A DNA stretch of 60,300 bases from Streptomyces sp. CB02959 (GTDB taxonomy: Bacteria; Actinomycetota; Actinomycetes; Streptomycetales; Streptomycetaceae): NCBI RefSeq assembly GCF_002803155.1, contig NZ_NNBP01000044.1, positions 1-60,300 of the forward strand, in the 5' to 3' direction. The notes under the pieces are model-generated. The model saw only the letters and a program-made list of their open reading frames with translations, had not been told where the DNA came from and searched no databases. Position numbers and translations under genes: made by a program. Shown piece by piece: positions 8,507-16,994 of the stretch; the stretch's first letter is position 1; each line of letters starts with the position of its first letter.

Positions 8507-9250
8507 TCAGAGCTGGGTGGTGCCGCCGTCCACGACGAGCTCGGCGCCGGCGGTGTACGTGGCTTCGAAGGCAAGGAACGCGGCCGCCCCGGCGATCTCG
8601 TCGGGCGTGCCGAAACGCCGCATGGGATTGTCCGCGACCATCTGCGCCTTGAACTCCTCGGCGGCCTCCTTGGTCATCGCGTTCTCCAGTACTCCCGTGT
8701 CGATGGGGCCGGGGCTGACCGCGTTGACCCGGATCTCGCGCGAAAGCAGCTCGCGGGAGAAGCTGCGGGCCATCGAGCGCAGCGCCGCTTTCCCGGCCGC
8801 GTAGACACTGGTCTCCGGCAGGCCGACGACGTTCGCGACCGAGGTGGTGAGGACGACCCCGGCGCCCGTGCTCAGCAGCGGGGCGAGCTTCTGCACGGTG
8901 AAGTAGGCGCCCTTGACGTTGATCGCGAACAGCTCGTCGTACGCCTCCTCGGTCGTCGTCTCGAAGGGCGTGAGGGTGGCGATGCCGGCGTTGACGAACA
9001 GGGCGTCGACCGTGCCGAGTTCGCCCTTCACGCGGTCGGCCAGCGCGTCCAGGTCGGACAGTGCGGCCACATCGCCCCGGACGGCCACCGCGTTCTTGCC
9101 GAGCCGCTCCCGCGCGGCGTCGAGCGTGGTCTGGGAACGGCCGGTGATCATCACCCGGGCCCCGCCGTCCACCAGCAGTTCCGCGATCGCGAGCCCTATG
9201 CCGCTGCCGCCGCCGGTGATCACTGCGTTCTTGCCGCTGTACCTGCCCAT
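8507..9250 (-). CDS. classical SDR-family oxidoreductase
   Basis: A 247-aa Rossmann-fold dehydrogenase. NAD(P)-binding GGGSGIG at 13-19, NAG at 87-89, catalytic Ser137, Tyr150 and Lys154 (YAAGK), and the C-terminal PIDTG and VDGGTTQL segments typical of classical SDRs. Substrate unknown. It lies 156 bp downstream of a second SDR in the same direction and about 1.1 kb past the end of the RiPP operon, from which a terminator hairpin separates both SDRs. Confidence 0.92.
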   Translation of the reverse strand: MGRYSGKNAVITGGGSGIGLAIAELLVDGGARVMITGRSQTTLDAARERLGKNAVAVRGDVAALSDLDALADRVKGELGTVDALFVNAGIATLTPFETTTEEAYDELFAINVKGAYFTVQKLAPLLSTGAGVVLTTSVANVVGLPETSVYAAGKAALRSMARSFSRELLSREIRVNAVSPGPIDTGVLENAMTKEAAEEFKAQMVADNPMRRFGTPDEIAGAAAFLAFEATYTAGAELVVDGGTTQL

Positions 9251-9406
9251 GCCAGGACTCCTTCTTCTTTTCTTTCAAAAATCGGTGATGCGCCGCGACG
9301 CAAGTCGATTAATTCGTTGCGATGAGGTGTTTGTGAGAGGTCTTCGTGATGAGGTCCGTGTAAGAATTCTTTTCTTCGAAAGCGGTTTTCCGGAATGCGG
9401 TCGGCG

Positions 9407-10183
9407 TCAGCCCCTGGGGAATTCGCCGCCGTCCACGACGAGATTGCTCCCGGTCAGCCAGCCGGCCCGGCCGGAGACGAGGAACAGCACCGCGTCGGCG
9501 ATGTCGTCGGGCCGGCCTTCGCGCCCCAGCGGTGGGGTGTCGGCGGCGTTGGTCTGGCCGGGTGCCGCGGCCAGGTCCGCCCACTGCTCCCGCGTCGCCT
9601 CGCCGCCGGGGGTGGCGGTCCGGCCGGGGGACACGGTGTTGACCCGGATCCCGAACGGGGCCAGTTCCAGGGACAGTCCCCGGCTGTAGTTCTCCAGTGC
9701 CGCCTTCGCCGTGGTGTAGTGCAGGAACGGCCCTACCGGGGTGAGGACCGCGGCCGAGGAGACGTGCACGACCGCCCCCGATCGCCGTTCCCGCATGCCC
9801 GGCACCAGCAGCGAGTCCAGCCGCACCGACGACAGGAAGTTCAGGTCCAGCGCCGCCTGCCACTCCTCGTCGGGAATGGCCGAGGCGCCCTTGTGCGGCC
9901 GCGCCCCGCCCACGTTGTGGACGACGATGTCCACCCCGCCGAGCGTCTCCTGCGCGGCGGCGGCGAGCGCCTCCGCACCGGCCCGCGTCCGCACGTCGGC
10001 CGCCACGAAGGCGGCCCCCTCCGGCACGGTGCCCGACGCCGACCTGGCGGTCGTGAGCACCTCGGCGCCCGCGTCCAGGAGTTGGCGCACGACGGCCGCG
10101 CCGATTCCGCGAGTGCCGCCCGTGACCAGCGCCCGCTTTCCCGCGAGTTCCCGCGCTGCCGTTCCGTTCTCGATTGCGGTCAT
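9407..10183 (-). CDS. classical SDR-family oxidoreductase
   Basis: A 258-aa SDR with TGGTRGIG at 21-28, HNVGG near 89-93 in place of NAG, catalytic Ser142/143, Tyr156 and Lys160 (YTTAK), and a C-terminal VVDGGEFPRG. It is related in fold but not closely to the next SDR downstream; the 156-bp gap allows either one transcript or two. Substrate unknown. It may have been acquired with the neighbouring RiPP operon, but nothing in the sequence ties it to peptide tailoring. Confidence 0.9.
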   Translation of the reverse strand: MTAIENGTAARELAGKRALVTGGTRGIGAAVVRQLLDAGAEVLTTARSASGTVPEGAAFVAADVRTRAGAEALAAAAQETLGGVDIVVHNVGGARPHKGASAIPDEEWQAALDLNFLSSVRLDSLLVPGMRERRSGAVVHVSSAAVLTPVGPFLHYTTAKAALENYSRGLSLELAPFGIRVNTVSPGRTATPGGEATREQWADLAAAPGQTNAADTPPLGREGRPDDIADAVLFLVSGRAGWLTGSNLVVDGGEFPRG

Positions 10184-10337
10184 GCCGCCGGCCCTTTCGA
10201 TCGCGTGATTTTCCGCTCGACGGGAAAGGAATAGGTGTGCGCGGCGCGCGAATCTCCGGAGAAATTGCGGCGCCCGCCTCGTCGAGCTGTTTCACGGTAG
10301 ATCCGGGAAAGGATGCGGGGCAAAGACGAAATTCCAG

Positions 10338-10368
10338 CAGGCGCCATAGGGGATTCCTATGGCGCCTG
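10338..10368 (-). terminator. terminator of the RiPP operon
   Basis: Perfect 13-bp stem CAGGCGCCATAGG / CCTATGGCGCCTG around a 5-nt loop, 15 bp after the stop codon of the SagB gene on the minus strand, followed by an A/T-rich GGAATTTCG tail. Confidence 0.88.
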
Positions 10369-10383
10369 GCAGCTCACTGGGCG

Positions 10384-11622
10384 TCAGGGGGCGAGGGGCG
10401 TGACCTCCGGGGCCGCCAGAGGGCTCGTGGGGAGGCCGAGGGCCATGTTGCCCACGTGGCTGAGGTGGGCGCGGAGGGACGGGTGGAGGAAGGGGGCGGT
10501 GAGGGGCGCCTCCATGGAGCCGGTGAGGCAGGAGGCCAGGCCCAGGTCGGCGGCGGTCAGGGAGAGGGTCTGCATCAGGCAGCCGGTGTCGCGGTAGATG
10601 AGGCTGAGGGCCATGCCCTCGTACTTCCAGGTGGTGCGGGCCGCCACGGAGACCAGGCAGAGGCTGGCCGGGGGCGCGGAGTCCAGCAGCGCGGGGTCGG
10701 TGACGGTGCGCCGCTGGAAGGCGGCCAGTTCGTCGGTCCAGGGGGCGAGCCGGTGCAGGGTGTGGCCGAACGGGTCGTAGTGGTGGGCACCGGCGGTCAG
10801 GCCCTCGACGGACCGGGCCAGCAGGTAGATCTCCAGGCTGTGGCGGGCGCCGCCGGAGGGCGCCGGGCGCTGGGTCTGCTGGTACGCCCGTGGCGCCAGG
10901 TGGCCGCGGACCCGGGCGGCGCGGGCCAGCAGGGCGCCGAGCAGCGGCAGCGGCACGGGGCCGGGGGCGTAGCCGCGGACGCTGCGGCGCGCGGCCAGGA
11001 CGTCGGCCAGCGGGCGGCTGGGGGTGTCGGCCCCGTCCGGGAGGGCGGTGACCGCGTCGGCCTCGGGGTGGCGGAGGCGGGCCGGCGGCGGGGTGCCCCG
11101 GCCGGCACCGGCGTCCGGGCCGAGGGCCGACCGGGCGTGCACGGCGCGCTCGTACGGGGTCCAGCCGGCGCCGGGGTCCCTCGTGTCGCCCTCCGCGGTG
11201 TCCGGCGGGTGCGGGCCGCAGCGCTGGACGATGCCGGCCGCGGCGAGCCGGGCAAGCAGCTTGCGGACGTCGCGGCCGGGGGCGGACTCCCGCCAGCGGT
11301 CCTGGAGTTGGTCCGTGGTGTGCGGGCGGTCGAGCTGGTTGAGGAGGTCGACGAGGACCGGCTTGGCGGCGAACTTCCGCCGGCTGCCGCAGTCGACGAG
11401 GACCGGGCCGCCGCCGTCCGCCCACTCCAGCAGCAGGTCGGGGTTGCGGCGGTAGTGGCAGGTGTCGCGGTCGGGGGCGCCGTTCGGCGGGCTCGGGGCG
11501 CCGCGGGCCGTGGTGCCGGTGTCGGTGCCGGTGCCGGTGTCGGTGTCGGTGTCGTCCATGGGGTGGTTCGCGCCCTCCGGCAGGTCGTCGGTGGTCGAGG
11601 GGTGGCGGTCGGCGGGCGTCAC
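10384..11622 (-). CDS. SagB-type FMN-dependent azoline dehydrogenase
   Basis: Third gene of the TOMM operon, 412 aa. The C-terminal ~210 residues form a nitroreductase-like domain (AARRSVRGYAPGPVPLPLLG, later TTWKYEGMALSLIYRDTGCL and DLGLASCLTG), the pattern of SagB/ThcOx flavoenzymes that oxidise thiazolines/oxazolines to azoles. The N-terminal ~150 residues are a SagB-associated region. I place the start at GTG 11622, which overlaps the YcaO stop as GTGA and implies translational coupling; an internal ATG at 11559 is the alternative. The N-terminus has a low-complexity DTDTDTGTGTDTG run encoded by a short DNA repeat. Confidence 0.88.
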   Translation of the reverse strand: MTPADRHPSTTDDLPEGANHPMDDTDTDTGTGTDTGTTARGAPSPPNGAPDRDTCHYRRNPDLLLEWADGGGPVLVDCGSRRKFAAKPVLVDLLNQLDRPHTTDQLQDRWRESAPGRDVRKLLARLAAAGIVQRCGPHPPDTAEGDTRDPGAGWTPYERAVHARSALGPDAGAGRGTPPPARLRHPEADAVTALPDGADTPSRPLADVLAARRSVRGYAPGPVPLPLLGALLARAARVRGHLAPRAYQQTQRPAPSGGARHSLEIYLLARSVEGLTAGAHHYDPFGHTLHRLAPWTDELAAFQRRTVTDPALLDSAPPASLCLVSVAARTTWKYEGMALSLIYRDTGCLMQTLSLTAADLGLASCLTGSMEAPLTAPFLHPSLRAHLSHVGNMALGLPTSPLAAPEVTPLAP

Positions 11623-13757
11623 AGGAACGGCAGCGGCCACGGGTTGAGTTGGTCCTCCGTCAGGGCGGTGGCGCGGACGCCCATCGCGACCGGGGCGTGG
11701 CGGACCCGGGGGCCGCCGCGCCGGTGGAAGTCGCTGCGGAGGGTGAGCGGGCACAGGCCCGGGACCACCGTGCGGACCACGCTGACACCGCATTCGGCCA
11801 CGTCGATGGGGGTGAGGTCGACGGCGATCGCCTCGTGGCCGCGGGCGGCGAGCCGGCGGACCGCCTCGGCGACGTCGTCCTGGAGGCTGCCGGCCGGCCG
11901 GGGCGCGGGCAGCGGGTGCCGTGGGCCGTCCGCCCAGAAGGCGAGGTGCTGCTGCCGCTCCGGCGCGCAGTAGTAGAGGCAGAACTCGCTGAGGCTGCTC
12001 AACGCGGCGTCGGCGGGCGGGACTTCACCTTCTTCGAGCCAGATGCCGGCGCCGGTCCGGCACAGGCACGCCTCCTCCAGCGCGCCCAGCAGCGCGGTGT
12101 GCGGGTCGAGGTCGGCGCGGGCGGCGTGGACCACGACCGGCCGTTCGGCGGTGCCCTCGGCGAAGCGCACGGCGACGGCCGGGATGCCCAGGTCGGTGGT
12201 GAGGTCCTTGCAGGTGACGGTCGCGCCCTCGGCGGTGATCCGGTCGACGATGCGCCGCGCGGGCCCGTCGGGGAGTCCGGTCAGGTCGAGGCTGGGCAGG
12301 GTGAGCCGGTTCTCCCAGAAGACCAGGGTGGCGTCGCGTTCGACGCTCTCCATCAGGCCGCCGAGGACGGCGTGGTGGTAGGAGCCGCCGGCCGCCAGCC
12401 CGGTGGAGATCGGGTCGAACCACGGCTTGTGGGCGGGCGGGAAGCGGTAGGGCAGGTGGACCGCGCAGGCGGGGACGTACCGCGGGCGGCCGGTGGTCAG
12501 GGAGGTCCCCGCGACCCAGTCGATCGCCACGTCGGGGTCGAAGGGCGCGTAACGGCGCTGTGCGGCGTACTCCCCGGCGGAGCCCAGCGGGAGGTCGCGC
12601 GGGTCGATCGCGGTGTCGCCGAGTTCGGCGAGGGTGGCGCGGACGAACCGGTCGGGGTCGTACACCCCGGCCGCGTACCGCTCCAGGGTCTCGCCCACCG
12701 CGCAGACCCGGGCGTTGACCGGGTCGCTCTTCACCGCCCCGCCGCGGGCCTCGGCCGCCACCGGGGAGAACCACGTGGTGGTGATCATCCCGGCGGTCCG
12801 CGCGTAGGTGGTGCCGCCCTCCGGGCCGGCCGCCGCGTCCACCCGCAGTTCGGGCACCAGCCCGGTCAGCGGGTCGACCGCGCCGCGCATCAGCCGCCAG
12901 CTCTCCCCGGCGTCCACGGCGGCCGTCTCGTCGCGTTCGGGCGGTACGGCGGCGGTGCCGCACGCGGGGCAGCCAGGGGTGTGGAACAGGGTGTGCCCGG
13001 TGCGTTCCCAGGTGGCGTGGTCGAGTTCGGTCAGTTCCGCGGGTCCGGTGGGCGCCTCGGGGGCGGCGAGTGCGGTGAGCACCGCGTGGGCCACCGCCCC
13101 GGCCGCGACGGCGGTGGTCGGCCACGCCTCGCTCTCCGCCGCGCCCAGCAGCCGGTCCAGCGGCAGCCCGGCCACCGGCTGCCAGGTGTGGTTGGCCCGG
13201 ATCCGCCGCACGAGGCAGACCGGGCAGGGTGTGCGCGGCGGGGCGAGGGTGGCGAGCAGCAGCCGCGTCGGGGTGCTCAGGTACGTCACGAGGGGCGTCC
13301 CCCGGTCGAGGACCAGGCCGGTCCAGCGCCGGAGTTGGTCCTCGGGCAGGCTCAACGGTAGTACCGCGGCGCCGGGTTGGTCGGCGTCGTCGGCCGGTAC
13401 GGTCCGCATCCCGGCCCGGGTGAGGAGGTCGGCCACCTCGGTGGCCAGCGGGCCGTCCCCGGCGACCGCGACCGGCCGGCGGCCGCGGTCCGCGCCGTCC
13501 CCGTAGAGCGGGTGCGGCAGCCGCCCGTCCCCGGGGTGGGCCAGGCCGCGGGCGCGCAGCCCCTCGGCCACCCGCTCGGGCACCGCGTCGAGGGCGACCG
13601 TTCCGTGGTCCGCGTCGTCGCCGGGCAGGCGGACGGGGACCCGGAGGGTGCCGGTGCTCGCGCAGACGTAGAGGTGCGCGTCGCGGGCGACGAGCCGGAC
13701 GTCGCGGCGGAGGGTGAGCGGGGAGGGGGGCCGGGGAGCGGGCCGGGGGGTGTCCAA
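11619..13757 (-). CDS. TOMM cyclodehydratase: leader-binding/zinc domain fused to YcaO
   Basis: Installs azoline rings in the upstream peptide using ATP. About 712 aa. The N-terminal half (to ~residue 310) resembles the TOMM C/E1-like partner, which binds the leader peptide, with a zinc tetrad formed by CPVC (C178, C181) and CPAC (C263, C266). The C-terminal half is YcaO, with ATP/Mg motif segments GETLERYAAG, GLMESVERDA and LEEACLCR, and it ends LNPWPLPFL. That is the C-terminal PxPxP motif of azoline-forming YcaO enzymes. No ATG is available after the intercistronic hairpin; TTG 13757 (MDTPRPAP) with GAAGGCGGA upstream is the best start, uncertain by tens of codons. Confidence 0.9.
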   Translation of the reverse strand: MDTPRPAPRPPSPLTLRRDVRLVARDAHLYVCASTGTLRVPVRLPGDDADHGTVALDAVPERVAEGLRARGLAHPGDGRLPHPLYGDGADRGRRPVAVAGDGPLATEVADLLTRAGMRTVPADDADQPGAAVLPLSLPEDQLRRWTGLVLDRGTPLVTYLSTPTRLLLATLAPPRTPCPVCLVRRIRANHTWQPVAGLPLDRLLGAAESEAWPTTAVAAGAVAHAVLTALAAPEAPTGPAELTELDHATWERTGHTLFHTPGCPACGTAAVPPERDETAAVDAGESWRLMRGAVDPLTGLVPELRVDAAAGPEGGTTYARTAGMITTTWFSPVAAEARGGAVKSDPVNARVCAVGETLERYAAGVYDPDRFVRATLAELGDTAIDPRDLPLGSAGEYAAQRRYAPFDPDVAIDWVAGTSLTTGRPRYVPACAVHLPYRFPPAHKPWFDPISTGLAAGGSYHHAVLGGLMESVERDATLVFWENRLTLPSLDLTGLPDGPARRIVDRITAEGATVTCKDLTTDLGIPAVAVRFAEGTAERPVVVHAARADLDPHTALLGALEEACLCRTGAGIWLEEGEVPPADAALSSLSEFCLYYCAPERQQHLAFWADGPRHPLPAPRPAGSLQDDVAEAVRRLAARGHEAIAVDLTPIDVAECGVSVVRTVVPGLCPLTLRSDFHRRGGPRVRHAPVAMGVRATALTEDQLNPWPLPFL

Positions 13758-13795
13758 TGCTGTCCGCCTTCGGGGAGCCGTGGGGTGGGGCGCGG

Positions 13796-13838
13796 ACGTG
13801 CCTCCCGGCCGGTCGGTCGCACCGGCCGGGAGGCACGT
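13796..13838 (-). terminator. intercistronic hairpin between RiPP precursor and YcaO gene
   Basis: Perfect 18-bp stem (arms 13796-13813 and 13821-13838, core CCTCCCGGCCGGT / ACCGGCCGGGAGG) with a 7-nt loop, starting 7 bp after the precursor stop. No U-tract follows on the minus strand, so it is probably a partial terminator or mRNA-stabilising structure. Such hairpins commonly raise precursor over enzyme expression in RiPP operons. Confidence 0.8.
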
Positions 13839-13845
13839 TTTCTCG

Positions 13846-13965
13846 TTACTCCGCCGACTCCGAGTCGTCGTATTCGGTGACGAAACAAAGGCAGCTGTGG
13901 CCGGCGAAAGCCGTCTCCGACTCCGGAATGGCCATCTCCTCGAACAGTTCGTCTTCCTCGGCCAT
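13846..13965 (-). CDS. predicted azole RiPP (TOMM) precursor peptide
   Basis: A 39-aa peptide starting at ATG 13965 with AAAGGGGAA upstream. The leader is acidic and helical in character (MAEEDELFEEMAIPESETAF), followed by AG and a C-terminal part HSCLCFVTEYDDSESAE. The cyclisable residues cluster as S-C-L-C and a nearby Thr, which fits heterocyclisation by the adjacent cyclodehydratase. A cleavage after AFAG is a guess. It is the first gene of the operon, separated from the enzymes by a strong hairpin. I do not recognise the core as any characterised azole peptide. Confidence 0.82.
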   Translation of the reverse strand: MAEEDELFEEMAIPESETAFAGHSCLCFVTEYDDSESAE

Positions 13966-14280
13966 GCGGATTCCCCTTTCCGTGGATTTCTCAATTGCCC
14001 CATGAGTCACACCCGCCATCGCTCGGGGTGAGCACTCGACAACCATTGCCGCGGACCACGGCAATCCCCGTCAAGAAAAACCTATGAAATGACTCGATTC
14101 CCCATTAGTACGATGATGTGATGGATTTGATGACGCTTTATTTACGCCGCTGACCTGCACCTTCCTCAAACCTTCGGGGTGTGCACAGAAGCCCTCGCCG
14201 CCACAAGCGCGCGAACCGGCCGCGGGCCGCCGACAAGCCCTTTCCGGTCACCCGGGAATTCTCGAAAACGCCCGAACGGA
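13966..14280. promoter_or_regulatory. upstream region of the RiPP operon
   Basis: This non-coding stretch is unusually A/T-rich for the window around 14080-14150 (TATGAAATGACTCG, CTTTATTTACG) and must contain the promoter of the precursor gene, reading leftward. I see no clear -10/-35 pair or operator. Confidence 0.4.
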
Positions 14281-14330
14281 AAACGAAAACGGGGGCGACC
14301 GGAGCCCGTTACGGACTCCGGCCGCCCCCG
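14281..14330 (-). terminator. intrinsic terminator downstream of small membrane protein gene
   Basis: A 15-bp stem (14290-14304 with 14316-14330, one mismatch; CGGGGGCG...CGCCCCCG), followed on the minus strand by GTTTTCGTTTTC. It ends the transcript of the 14368-14844 gene. Confidence 0.88.
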
Positions 14331-14367
14331 CGGTGCGCGGTCGGCGCGGAAGGACTGACGCGATCGT

Positions 14368-14844
14368 TCAGTCCCGGCGGCGGAAAGCCTTCCGGATGAA
14401 GTGCACGATCAGCCAGATCAGCAGGATCACGATGACGATGATGACCACGATGATCACGATCAGGAAGACGCCGAGCTTCTTGAAGAAGCCCATCTTCTTT
14501 TTCTTCGGCTTGTCGTGGGACGTGAAGGACGCCTGGTGCGCGACATGGTGGTAGCTGCTGTGCGTGCTGTGCCGCCACTTCATGGCGGCCGCGGGGGCCG
14601 CCTCGACGCGCTCGGCGGCGTCGGCCGTCCGCGCGCCCGGCCCGGCCTGCGGGGCGGCCACGGCGGCCGGGTGGGCCGCGGCGGCGTCGGCCGACCCGGC
14701 GGCGACCGCCGGACCGGCCGCGACGGCCAGCAGGCCGAACAGCAGCGCCAGCACGGCCATCGGGCGGCGCGCCGCGGTCCGGCGGGCGGGTGTGTGCGGC
14801 GAACCGGACTGCCGGCGCGCGGAGTTGGTGAGCTTGGGTCGCAT
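14368..14844 (-). CDS. small exported/membrane protein with C-terminal TM anchor
   Basis: A 158-aa protein starting at ATG 14844 (MRPKLTNSARR) with GGGGGAAAG upstream. It has a signal-peptide-like hydrophobic stretch at about 28-49 (AVLALLFGLLAVAAGPAVAAG), an Ala-rich region, a His/Ser-rich part and KPKKKK before a strong transmembrane segment of Ile/Val residues, then RKAFRRRD. No family recognised. It sits between the RiPP operon and the DUF2127 gene, with its own terminator. A link to peptide export or immunity is possible by position only. Confidence 0.7.
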   Translation of the reverse strand: MRPKLTNSARRQSGSPHTPARRTAARRPMAVLALLFGLLAVAAGPAVAAGSADAAAAHPAAVAAPQAGPGARTADAAERVEAAPAAAMKWRHSTHSSYHHVAHQASFTSHDKPKKKKMGFFKKLGVFLIVIIVVIIVIVILLIWLIVHFIRKAFRRRD

Positions 14845-14872
14845 GGGTTGCTTTCCCCCTCGTACGGTGCGT

Positions 14873-15652
14873 TCAGCCATTATGGGCAGGTGCGGGCATC
14901 CCGGCGGACGTCTCGACCTCCAGCAGGGAGGCGCTGTGCCGCTCCTCCTCGAAGGCCGCGCGGCCGCCCCGCAGGCCGAACAGCCGCTTGCCGAAGGCGA
15001 TGTAGAGGACTGCGAGGATGTTGATGACCAGGGTGGCGATCTTGATCCAGCTGACCTTCTCGGTCAGTTCGTAGATCTCCAGCGGCAGGAACGCGGAGGT
15101 GGCCACCACCGCCAGGTACTCCGCCCAGCGCTTGCCCCACCACAGGCCAACGCCCTCGACGATCTCCACCAGGGCGTACGTCAGCAGGAGCCCGGCCACC
15201 AGCATCAGGGTGGAGTGCTTGTAGCCGAAGGTCTTCCTGATGGTGTCGACGACCGGGGAGTGGTCCAGGTCGTAGTGGAAGTGGACCGCGATCGGGCGGA
15301 CCACGTCCAGGTTCTTGTCGAAGAACTGGCGGACCGCGTCCTGCTGGTTGCTGAACTGCCACACCGCGAGCGCCGCCAGCACGACGAACAGCCCGCGCAG
15401 CGCCCGTTCCACGGCCAGGAACCGCAGGATGAACACATCCCGCAGCGCCTTGCCGCGCGGCACCAGGGGGGCGTCGCAGGCCGGCCCGGAGCCGTGCGGC
15501 TCGCCCAGCACGAAGTCCCCGCAGCGCAGGCAGCGCCAGGCCGTGCCCAGGGCGGTGCCGGCGTGCAGTCTCGCCTGGAGGTGCTCCTCGTGCGGGAGAT
15601 AGGTGATGTGCCCGCGCCGCGCGCAGGTGCGCCGGTCCCAGTCGATCTTCAT
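14873..15652 (-). CDS. DUF2127 family integral membrane protein
   Basis: A 259-aa protein. The cytoplasmic N-terminus has an HxxL...CLRCG...C pattern (CLRCGDF near residue 41), then about four transmembrane segments: FLAVERALRGLFVVLAALAV, STLMLVAGLLLTYALVEIVE, WAEYLAVVATSAFLPLEIYE and IKIATLVINILAVLYIAFG. This is the DUF2127 layout (YEL/WAE motifs). I took the start at ATG 15652; longer frames are unsupported. Function unknown. I recall its Streptomyces orthologues near tadA and the SigB/F-like genes, so it probably marks the right edge of the accessory block. Confidence 0.85.
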   Translation of the reverse strand: MKIDWDRRTCARRGHITYLPHEEHLQARLHAGTALGTAWRCLRCGDFVLGEPHGSGPACDAPLVPRGKALRDVFILRFLAVERALRGLFVVLAALAVWQFSNQQDAVRQFFDKNLDVVRPIAVHFHYDLDHSPVVDTIRKTFGYKHSTLMLVAGLLLTYALVEIVEGVGLWWGKRWAEYLAVVATSAFLPLEIYELTEKVSWIKIATLVINILAVLYIAFGKRLFGLRGGRAAFEEERHSASLLEVETSAGMPAPAHNG

Positions 15653-16278
15653 CGTCGGAGCCCCGTTTTCCTCTCGTCGTCCCGCGCGGGCCCGTCCACG
15701 GCGGTGGGCCGCCGCGGGCGCCCCGCGCTCCGTACCGGCGATTGTCGCGTACATGACGGAATGGCCGGCGTACGGGGATGCCTTACGGGGAGAGGGACGA
15801 GAAGAACGGTCCTGAGGTTGCCGGAGGACGGCCCGGACCGGTGCGCGCGCCCGGCGCGCGGAGCGGGGCGAGGGGGGCGTTGGCCGGGGGAGGCGGGCCA
15901 GGGGGTTGAACCGCCTCCCCCGATGAGGACCGGGCCCCGATGTCCGCGCCGCGCCGTGAGGGACCGCGCGACCCGGACCCCGCAGTGGGGCACTGGTCCC
16001 GGGGCCCGCGGATTCCTGCCAGATCCGCCGCGGCCCGTGCCTCCATACTGCCGCCCGCGGACCGCCCCAACAGCCGGACAAAGGGCCCTCCTTGGCGGGC
16101 CTTTGGTCCATAAGGCCCGCGTGAAGGGCAGGGTCGGACGGCCCGGTCCGCCTGCCCCGGTCGAACACCTGTGGTTACACTCGCCCGACCGCACCGGCAA
16201 CCGGGGCGGCCACGGGGACCAGGGGTCCGCGGGGGACGCCGCAGAGGCGTAGGGATCTGCCGTAGGGGAGCGGAACTG
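15653..16278. other. gene-free stretch upstream of DUF2127 gene
   Basis: No convincing coding region in 626 bases; open frames here have no family match or ribosome binding site. A weak hairpin CAAAGGGCCC / GGGCCTTTG lies at 16079-16105. The promoters of the two divergent flanking genes must be here. Confidence 0.5.
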
Positions 16279-16443
16279 ATGGCGACGGCGAAGAGAGTCG
16301 CGTTGTACCTGATCGCCATCTTCGTGCTCTGGACGATCATCGCCACCCCCAAGCGGGCAGCCGGGCTGGTCCAGATAGGCTTCGAGGGCATCTCGACCGC
16401 CGCTCAGAGCGTCGGCCAGTTCATGACCCAGCTGGTCAGCTAG
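16279..16443 (+). CDS. small single-pass membrane protein
   Basis: A 54-aa protein starting at ATG 16279 with GGGGAGCGG upstream. It has one N-terminal transmembrane segment (VALYLIAIFVLWTIIATP) followed by an amphipathic, weakly charged tail ending FMTQLVS. It is of the type of short conserved Streptomyces membrane proteins without known function. The Dabb gene follows after 55 bp, so co-transcription is plausible. Confidence 0.75.
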   Translation: MATAKRVALYLIAIFVLWTIIATPKRAAGLVQIGFEGISTAAQSVGQFMTQLVS

Positions 16444-16498
16444 GTCCCAGTCGGCCCGCCGGACCGGCTGCGCATCGTCCCGCCGCACGGAGGCCGCC

Positions 16499-16792
16499 GT
16501 GATCCGCCACCTGGTCCTGTTCAAGCTCAACGAGGGCGTCTCGCGCGACGAGGAGCGGGTACAGGAAGGCGCCCGCGCCTTCGCCGCGCTGGAGACGGAG
16601 ATCCCGGAGCTGACGTTCTGGGAGTGCGCCTGGAACATCACCGACCGCCCGATCGCCTACGACTTCGCGATCAACTCGGCCGTCGCCGACACCGACGCCC
16701 TCAAGCGGTACATCGAGCACCCGGCCCACCAGGCGGCTGCCGCCCAGTGGCGCGAATTCGCCACCTGGGTGATCGCCGACTACGAGTTCTGA
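16499..16792 (+). CDS. Dabb-family (stress-responsive alpha/beta barrel) protein
   Basis: A 97-aa single-domain protein starting with GTG (MIRHLVLFKLNEGVS), the hallmark beginning of Dabb ferredoxin-like dimeric barrels. YDFAINSAVADTDALKRYIE and the HPAHQ element match the family. Members are linked to stress responses or to small-molecule cyclisation; here there is no biosynthetic context, so a general stress role is more likely. It lies just upstream of two stress-type sigma factor genes. Confidence 0.9.
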   Translation: MIRHLVLFKLNEGVSRDEERVQEGARAFAALETEIPELTFWECAWNITDRPIAYDFAINSAVADTDALKRYIEHPAHQAAAAQWREFATWVIADYEF

Positions 16793-16994
16793 CCCACCTC
16801 GGCGCCGTCCGCGCCGCCCCGCCCGCACCGGCCCCTCGCCCCCGTAGGCGAGGGGCTTCGCCGTGTACCCGGGCCGACCACCGCATCCCCCTCGCCCGCA
16901 ACCCGCTCGCGACGCCAACTCTCTCTTCAACACGGCGTTATGGGGTGCTTGCACACAGTGCACATGTCTTGTGATGCTATGACCGCTTTTGCCG

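Noticed and set aside
14368..14844. Small membrane protein as RiPP exporter or immunity gene
   Set aside because: It has its own terminator between it and the RiPP operon, no transporter features, and no recognised family; position alone is not enough.
16499..16792. The Dabb protein as a polyketide cyclase
   Set aside because: No polyketide genes nearby; the locus is a stress-sigma neighbourhood.
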